Positions 57,843-64,000 of a stretch of DNA of 64,000 nucleotides are shown here, in pieces. Positions within the stretch are counted from its first letter, which is position 1. Every line of letters starts with the position of its first letter. The position numbers and the translations under genes were made by a program. Source of the DNA: Bolinopsis microptera (taxonomy: Eukaryota; Ctenophora; Tentaculata; Lobata; Bolinopsidae); assembly GCF_026151205.1 (NCBI RefSeq), contig NC_087082.1, positions 15,099,365-15,163,364 on the forward strand, in the 5' to 3' direction. The notes under the pieces were generated by a model that ran no database searches, had not been told where the DNA came from, and saw nothing but the letters and a program-made list of their open reading frames with translations.

Positions 57843-58191
57843 AACGTGCATTAACTATACTAGTATACAGTGCAGATGGCTCTAAAAGCGAAAGCTATCC
57901 TATAATCCTACCTAAACAGCAGCAATCAAGGATCTAAATGACTAACGGTAGATCGAGTAGATAAACTAGAATAATTCAAGCTTAAAACCATTTCGAATAA
58001 AATAGTAATAGAGGTCGATCGAATTTAGAAATAAAGCTGGATCCAAATTAAAGCCACAAACATGTTCGACTCCGCAAGCATTTCGTATTGGCGACACACA
58101 AATATTTAGTACAAATACGGATGGCGCGCCGCTTTATTATGGAGGGAACTGAGTCAGCTCCCTTTTGGTTTGTTATTGTTTGCAAAACGGC

Positions 58192-58270
58192 TATGACCCC
58201 CTGTATCGTCTTCGACGATACAGGGGGAGCCGCGCACTTCGTGCGCGGCGGGTCATACAACGTATGACAA
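58192..58270. mobile_element. TTGTAT-ended GC-rich MITE, copy 4 (hairpin half)
   Basis: Contains two consecutive perfect hairpins, CTGTATCGTCTTCGACGATACAG-type (17-bp core TATCGTCTTCGACGATA within CCCCC...GGGGG) and CCGCGCACTTCGTGCGCGG, then GGGTCATACAACGTATGACAA. Both loops are closed by C(TTC)G. Confidence 0.75.
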
Positions 58271-58757
58271 ACAAGCAGCTTAATTAAATTATTACTATAA
58301 CTAACATTTAACTTGTTGAATAATTTATGCTTCCAAACAGCATTTGATAAAAAGTTTAAAATTGATCAAAATTGAATTTTTAAAATGCTTTGCCATTCAT
58401 TAACCACCGCTTTTCGTGCGAAAATGCAATATCACGTATAAGTAAAACAAAATTTTTTTAAGTAAAACAAAATTTAAATTTTATTGCCATTACAATGAAT
58501 AATGATATCATAATAAATATAAGTAGACATCCGATAATAAACTTGTTACATCCAGTACAACCCAAGATGTCAGCCGACGCGACCTTCAAAAATTAAAGAA
58601 TGCTAGCATGTTATGTTCATTGTTCATAGTTTTTCTAACGAGCATGCTTAGCACTTAGGCTGTACTACGGAAATAGCTTTAATTCTACGTCATATTAAAA
58701 ACTTTACATCATTTTTGAGATACAAAAATAAATTTTAAAATAAATAACTCTTTTGCT
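58271..58757. other. AT-rich spacer, nothing recognised
   Basis: No ORF or repeat noted apart from a doubled AAGTAAAACAAAATTT near 58440-58475. Confidence 0.3.
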
Positions 58758-58873
58758 GTTTAGGCGCGGCACCGCGCTTGACCCACATGCTATACAGTGT
58801 GTAGCAACACAGCGCTGAAAACAGAAGCTGAATGAGCTATAACATATAAGCGGTGCGTGCGCCGCGCCTAAAC
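58758..58873. mobile_element. 116-bp MITE with GTTTAGGCGCGGC termini
   Basis: Begins GTTTAGGCGCGGCACCGCG and ends GCGGTGCGTGCGCCGCGCCTAAAC-type complement (two short fragments pair with one interruption). Lies in very AT-rich DNA. No ORF. Confidence 0.7.
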
Positions 58874-58999
58874 CTAAAACCATAAACTTTAAATATTGTC
58901 AAGATATTAAATTATAAAATTAAACATTTTCAATACATTTCGTATTAAAATTAATTCAATTTCAAATTTTTTAATAAATGCATATTGCAATTTTTATGT

Positions 59000-59065
59000 T
59001 TTTTTTGCTTCTTGACGGATGTTATTCGTCTAAATTTCTTCGAAGTAGCGCGCGCCGCTTTCTTC
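59000..59065 (-). repeat. Dispersed repeat shared with 30719-30790
   Basis: Inverted match: CTAAATTTCTTCGAAGTAGC and GCCGCTTTCTTCTCGAAA here correspond to the complement at 30719-30790. Both copies sit in AT-rich non-coding DNA. Confidence 0.6.
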
Positions 59066-59383
59066 TCGAAAATTTGGCCCGAGTCAAGTGCTACGAAATA
59101 ACGCGCGCCGGGCTGGTCCATTATCAATGGATAACTATGACTATCATAAAGGAACTGACACAAAATTGTCAATGAAAAGAAACCAATTTTTCAAATTCAA
59201 AATCACAATTCTGTTATTTATCACCAATTAATTTAACAAAAAGAGTTAAAAATTTTTTCAAGACACTAGATAAGACTACATTTTGAGATGTGAACATTAA
59301 ATTGATGATAAAGATAAATACAATAAATTTGTGTTGACATACCACGGGCAATTGATTCACAATGTCAATTCTTCGCAGCTAGC

Positions 59384-59498
59384 TCGGTGAGGCTTGTCAT
59401 ACGTTGTATGACCCGCCGCGCACTCGTGCGCGGCACCCTGTATCGTAGAAACTCTACCACTATAGTGAAACGACTGTGGGGGTCACGAAGTGATACAA
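59384..59498. mobile_element. TTGTAT-ended GC-rich MITE, copy 5 (most complete)
   Basis: From TTGTATGACCCGCCGCGCAC (59394) to GGGGGTCACGAAGTGATACAA (59498), about 105 bp, preceded by TTGTCATACG. Ends are TTGTAT/ATACAA inverted repeats. Contains the CGCGCACTCGTGCGCG hairpin and a CACTATAGTG palindrome. Confidence 0.75.
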
Positions 59499-59631
59499 AG
59501 TGAGGCCCAGTGGTACCATGTACGGTGCATTTCGCCGATCTACTGAATTTTGTGTTTGCAAGAAGAATTATTTGTTGGAGGACTTCGCCGCTTCGACGCG
59601 CCGCGCAAACTAGCATTCTTGCTTCGTCGAC

Positions 59632-59662
59632 GATCGTTGCTCTGCTTCGCAGAGCAACGATC
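59632..59662. repeat. Perfect 14-bp GC-rich hairpin, C(TTC)G-closed
   Basis: GATCGTTGCTCTGC-TTC-GCAGAGCAACGATC, extended outside by CGTCGA/TCGACG with one mismatch. An ACGATCTCGA block recurs at 59886. It resembles a bacterial terminator in shape, but there is no T-run and the context is eukaryotic. Confidence 0.7.
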
Positions 59663-60746
59663 TCGACGGATTGACATCGTCAATCAAAATTATTTGATGC
59701 GCGGATATATAGTGCATCGCGCTTATCATGTAACACGGGCACGAGCTATGATTGATTTATTTTTCAAAACTTATAAATATCTATATTCTATATTTAGGAA
59801 AAATTTAAGACAAAGTACAATGTAGATTTTAATTTTGAGTTATACTTGATTGACGATGTCACCCCTTCCAGATGCAACGATTATGTTGCAACGATCTCGA
59901 TGCTGGATGCGGAGCAAAATGATAATCCCAAATTTGCACTGCACGTCGAAAACCTCCTAGAGTTAGCCCAAAAATTGTATTTTTGGCCAAATATGTAATA
60001 AAAGTTTGCAACTTTAACTTTGTAGATTTTTGTCCTCTGATCGGCTGAGATGTTATTTGTCCCTTGGAGCTTGGAATGTGTCAAGCGTGCGAGCATGAAC
60101 TCACTGCGAAGACGTGATCACCTTTATTGTTTATGCTTTAGTAACAAACCCAGCCAATATGCAATAAGGTTTGCTGCATGGCTATATCCAGATTGATAAA
60201 ATGGACGAACAGTAAACAGGTAGATGAATGCAAATTTGTTTGAATGGAGTCTAGAGAGTAAAAATTGAAGATCGAAGGTTTGAAGGTCGGAAGTCAAGAA
60301 CCGAGAAACTAATAGTCGGAAGTCGGAAGTCGAGAACCGATAGCTGAGAACCGAAAGCACTAAGCAGAGGTGTATTTTTATAGGTTTATTTTGATGGAAA
60401 AAGTCATAAGAATGACATTTTAAAAGTCGATTTTGGAGGTGAAAATCAATTTTTAACGACCATATTAATAAAGTATATATAAAGTATCCTCTTCAAAAAT
60501 TCTCTTCAAAAATTCTCTTCAAAAATCTCTTTTTATATTCTGATGATTTTCCGTTTATTAAAGCTTTCTTTGTATGTTATAGAAAGAATAGAACTTTGAG
60601 TACCTCCAACCTCAATCGTGTCTTGTGCCTGTTGTAGCGTGAGCGTAGAAATAAAACAAGCTGTTAACACGTAATCATAGAGGCTAGGGCATAGGGAAGA
60701 ACAAATCGTTAATAACAAATTATGATAGCAATCAATGTTCAATATA
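59663..60746. other. Spacer with minor low-complexity repeats
   Basis: Includes GGAAGTCGAGAACCGA-type purine-rich units (60285-60355) and a triplicated CTCTTCAAAAATT (60488-60528). No gene. Confidence 0.35.
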
Positions 60747-61722
60747 CAGGGTGAGTTGAAAATAGTGTGTGGAAAGTAAAAATCGATAATTTTTTTTATG
60801 AAGGAGCAAATTTTGAAAGGTGAATTGCTATCAGTTCATAAACTTTACTTATTTCATTCTTGCCTCTCATATGATTCTAACTCATAATTTGGTTGATTTT
60901 TGGCAGTTTTCCAAAAAATCTTAAATTCGTCCTAATGGGGTTTTCAAATTGTGTGCCCAGAAAATCGAGTCTAAAAATATATTTTCTCCTACATTTTTAA
61001 AGCAATCACCCTGAAACTTTCAGGATATGTTCTAGGGATCATTTAAAAGAGATGAGCCAGACATAATTTTGAGATAGGCCTTTTAAAAAATTTTATTCGA
61101 TTTTGAAAATCGTGGACCTCAAAAAATCATCAAAAAACGAGGTCCAAGATTTTCAAAATCGAATAAAAATTTTTTAAAGGCCTATCTCAAAGTTCTGTAT
61201 GGCTCATCTCTTCTAAATGATCTTTAGAACATATACTGAAAGTTTCAGGGTGATTGCTCAAAAAATGTAGGAGAAAATAGATTTTTAGACTCGATTTTCA
61301 GGGCACGCGATCAAAAATCGCTCGCGCAATACAATTACCACACACGCGCTGACCTTTGACCGGCAATAATTTCGGCTAGGAACGATATTTTTCCACGGCA
61401 TCAAAAGCATCTGATAGATATTACTCCCCTCTATCAGAAACAACTAACTAAAAAGTCGATTTTGAGAAAATTTCCATGAAGACCCCCCTGCCCCATAATA
61501 CAGTCAAGTCGGCTATAGACAATTGTCTTACACGTTATCAATATGTCCTAGCTAATAAAGGACGATGGGTTGAGCAAATTATTAATTATTAAGTATTTTA
61601 ATTGTATTATTATAAAAAGTATATATTTTCATTACCAAAATATGCAAAAATTAAGTGGAAATTTCATTTGTCAAAAAAATTAGAGCCATTTACTTTCCAC
61701 ACACTATTTTCAACTCACCCTG
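60747..61722. mobile_element. 976-bp TIR element with TA target duplication
   Basis: Termini CAGGGTGAGTTGAAAATAGT and perfect complement (about 33 bp), flanked by TA on both sides. The interior is largely a second inverted repeat (about 60950-61125 and 61140-61310) centred near 61132. TA duplication and CAGGGTG ends suggest a Tc1/mariner-superfamily non-autonomous element. No transposase. Confidence 0.82.
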
Positions 61723-62196
61723 TATATAACAATCTCCCTTCGGCAAGTTATAGCTAGTCGGCCGATACAACTAGCTGCGCTCGCGTTTAACACGAGGAGC
61801 TAGGCGCGCGCGCAAAATTGAGGTCAGGAGGACTGTCACTTTTTAGCGCTGACTAGCTTAACGTCGCCGCGCGTTCCATACCTGTGGAACAACTTTTGTG
61901 ACCAAACTGGTCTTTAACTTTAACTGTCAGAAAACAGACATAAAAAATACTTTCTTCCCACAGGTCGGGACAAAATTAGCACCATTTTGCTTCTTAAACG
62001 TTAAAAACTTGTAACTTATATTTCCATAAAATTGGATTAGCCACGTTCTCTGTCGAATTATTAAAATACATAAGTTAAATCAGGAAATCTGTAAAATTTA
62101 AAATAATGAGTGACTCTAAAAATGTGATAAAAACAGCGGTTTGACAAATATTACAACATACGGGTTTACAATGATTTCAGTTCGTGATTACTCATT
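61723..62196. other. Spacer, no gene seen
   Basis: Contains GCTAGGCGCGCGCGC-type CG-rich motifs near 61800 and AT-rich DNA downstream of the retroelement frame. Confidence 0.3.
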
Positions 62197-64000
62197 CTAA
62201 CTCATGGTTTTCATTTTAGTGATAGCATCACTCTTAGCACTTCTGGTTGGTCTCAAACGCGGTTCAGGTAAGGGTGCACCACCTGTAGCTGTAGGTTTGG
62301 ACAACTCAGACACCCGGACTTGCTTGTCGTTGGTTTTCAGGGGGGAAGCAACTTTCGGTTGAGGACGCTCAGTCACTTTAGACGGTGAGGTATCCCTGAC
62401 TGGGGACGCTGGTTTCGCCACAGCCTCAAGTCTGTTGCCGTTCGGAACTCCTAGGTTTAGTGCATTTATTCTCCGTCTTTCCCTTGTTTCATGCAGCTTC
62501 TGGAACTTAATGTCAGAGCGAGCTATCTCTCTGGTTAACAGCGTTTTTTGCGGACTAGTGATTGCTTTTCGTTCCATCCTTATAACGGGGGTGTGTCGTG
62601 GTTTTATTGCGTCAGCGTGTTTCTTTACAATCCTGTCTCCGTGTTGGACCACGTAATTGTTCGAATTATCACCGAGTCTTTTGATTACTCTAGCTTGCTC
62701 CCAGTGGCTTTTGTCGTCCATTTTGGCGAAAATGAGCTGATTTTCCCGGAACTCTCGAGTTCTGGGGTGTTCGTTAATTGCAACTTGCAGTTTCTCAGAT
62801 TGCAATTCCTGCTCCCTCATCCGATCGGTTGGTTTGATTTGGTGTAGTTTAGATCGCAGAGTTCTGTTGAACGCTAACACAGCTGGTGTTTGACCAGTAG
62901 ACGAATGGGGTGTGTTGCGGTAAGTTAGCAGAAAATCGTTCAGATTCTTGCACACGTCCTTACTGTTGGAACCCTGTTCTTGGGTTAATTAAATAACAAA
63001 TAATACTCAATTATTATAAATACAAATTAGATGAATAAAGAGGTTATACAAATCTTGTGTCAAAAGTAACCTTGTTACTCTACAATGTACTCTCTTAAAT
63101 AGTGAATGATTGATATGGTGTGACTCAGTAACTCACACTACTCTGCTCTGACTAATAGTTAAAACACATTTCAATACTAAACTAAACAATGTCTTTTTTA
63201 CTATTAGATTAAACTACTATTAAATTAAAACTACTACTCCTGATGATGATGTTCTTCTTACTATATGAGGGACTTCTGAATGATGAGGACTTCAAGTAAA
63301 ACTGGAACTGATAACTATAAAACAAAAACCCTGGGGGAAAACTACCGTGAGTAAAGTGAAAGGTAATCCACGTGAAACTATAAAGCAAAGTGAAAGAGGA
63401 AGCGGGAACTCCTAGACTAAACTACTAAACTATAACTATAAACTACTTACCACTCTTTCCACGTCACAGAACACAGATAGTATCTGTCGACTGGAATCTG
63501 TGGGATCACTAAAACAACGTCACTCCTCTCCCTTCTGCTACGCTAGAGTCTGGAGTCGACAACGTCACTCCTCTCCCTTCTGCTACGCTAGAGTCTGGAG
63601 TCAACTAAACACTGGACACTCCTCTCTCTTCTGTTACTTCAACTAGAGTCTGGAGTCGAGCCTTGTCTGCCTTCTGGAGTCCCTTTACCCCAACACTGTA
63701 TATACAATCACTGGAACTAAACCTTTGCTAAAGTGAGATACAGGGTTAGTAATATGTAAGTACAAAAACAAGCTACAAATAGAATTAAGATTCTAACACT
63801 TACTGGTTACAGACATCTTTTTCAGGGCGGATTTAAACGACTGAACAAGTCGTTCGCAGATTCCGTTTGATTTGGGAGAATACGTCGGAACAGTCACGTG
63901 CTTTATACCACAGGATTTCAGATATCCCTCAGTTTCATCCGACACGAACTGTGGTCCGTTATCCGTTACCAGACAGATTGGGATACCTGTACGAGAGAAT
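62197..64000 (-). pseudogene. Ty3/gypsy pol: integrase and C-terminal tail, split by a solo LTR
   Basis: Part 1 (64000-63804, continuing off the window) encodes the integrase core: PICLVTDNGPQF with a catalytic Asp and PTYSPKSNGICERLVQSF with the catalytic Glu at the family's usual spacing. Part 2 (62958-62197) continues with FLLTYRNTPHSSTGQTPAVL and ALNR-like (AFNRTLRSKL) motifs, then a C-terminal module (NQLIFAKMDDKSHWEQARVI, YVVQHGDRIVKKHADAIKP) and a basic tail ending at TAG/TGA near 62197. These correspond to the end of a Ty3/gypsy polyprotein. A solo LTR at 62964-63798 separates the two parts, so this copy is inactive. No polypurine tract or 3' LTR of its own was identified just downstream. 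Confidence 0.85.
62964..63798. mobile_element. Solo LTR, 835 bp, inserted in gypsy integrase
   Basis: Begins TGTTGGAACC and ends TTCTAACA (TG...CA), flanked by the 5-bp duplication CTTAC (62959-62963 and 63799-63803). No internal retrotransposon coding, so it is the product of recombination between two LTRs. It contains a TGTATATACA TATA-like box near 63697 and two to three tandem ~50-bp units with CTCCTCTCCCTTCTGCTACG and CTAGAGTCTGGAGTC (63515-63660). The TATA position favours minus-strand orientation. Confidence 0.88.

Noticed and set aside
59632-59662. Rho-independent terminator
   Set aside because: The hairpin is perfect, but there is no T-run and the whole window is eukaryotic.

Overview
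The window is eukaryotic, most likely from an invertebrate animal genome. Genes are split by short GT-AG introns. They encode animal-type extracellular modules (signal peptide, Ig, CCP/sushi, ephrin-receptor-like Cys-rich) and ankyrin repeats. The rest is AT-rich and dominated by Penelope-like, RTE-type LINE, Ty3/gypsy, TIR and foldback elements. A cnidarian or sponge would fit, but the sequence alone does not decide this.

Layout. 0-2.4 kb: minus-strand gene A (signal peptide, Cys-rich domain, unknown beta-rich domain), running off the left side. 3.2-4.4 kb: an element with short TIRs whose core recurs at 50.1-51.1 kb. 5.0-24.5 kb: a 19.5-kb structure bounded by long inverted arms (5019-10926 and 22485-24471). 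The left arm was hit by a head-to-head palindromic pair of Penelope-like ORFs (5518-9572), the right arm by a hairpin-headed SINE. Between the arms lies minus-strand gene A' (12070-20970), a longer paralogue of gene A with 11 exons including two Ig and two CCP modules. Its introns hold a 3.4-kb foldback element (16320-19705), a Mutator-like MITE and a hAT-like MITE.

24.5-34.4 kb: dispersed repeats, MITEs and three sets of orphan 3' exons on the minus strand. 34.4-35.8 kb: a 1.36-kb palindromic element with TTAA target duplication. 35.9-37.6 kb: a complete four-exon ankyrin-repeat gene on the minus strand, the best intact host gene in the window. 38 kb: a 5'-truncated LINE. 41.6-44.7 kb: a 3.1-kb palindrome. 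45.36-45.90 kb: about 273 uninterrupted CA repeats. 47-50 kb: remnants of an SGNH-hydrolase-like fragment and a decayed minus-strand gene. 50-51 kb: a higher-order tandem repeat. 52-57 kb: a ~337-bp satellite, invaded by a G-run/C-run-bounded element that was itself invaded by an RTE-type LINE with a 14-bp target duplication. 57.7 kb: a retroposed structured hairpin flanked by 12-bp direct repeats. 58-62 kb: MITEs and a TA-flanked 976-bp TIR element. 62.2-64 kb: Ty3/gypsy integrase split by a solo LTR.

The unifying theme is palindromy. At least seven large inverted repeats occupy a large part of the window, several nested, and the receptor-like gene A' is enclosed by and carries them. The A/A' exons are almost all phase 1-1, the arrangement expected of exon-shuffled surface or secreted recognition proteins. 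An immune or self-recognition role is an inference only. No prokaryotic features, CRISPR array or tRNA/rRNA genes were supported.
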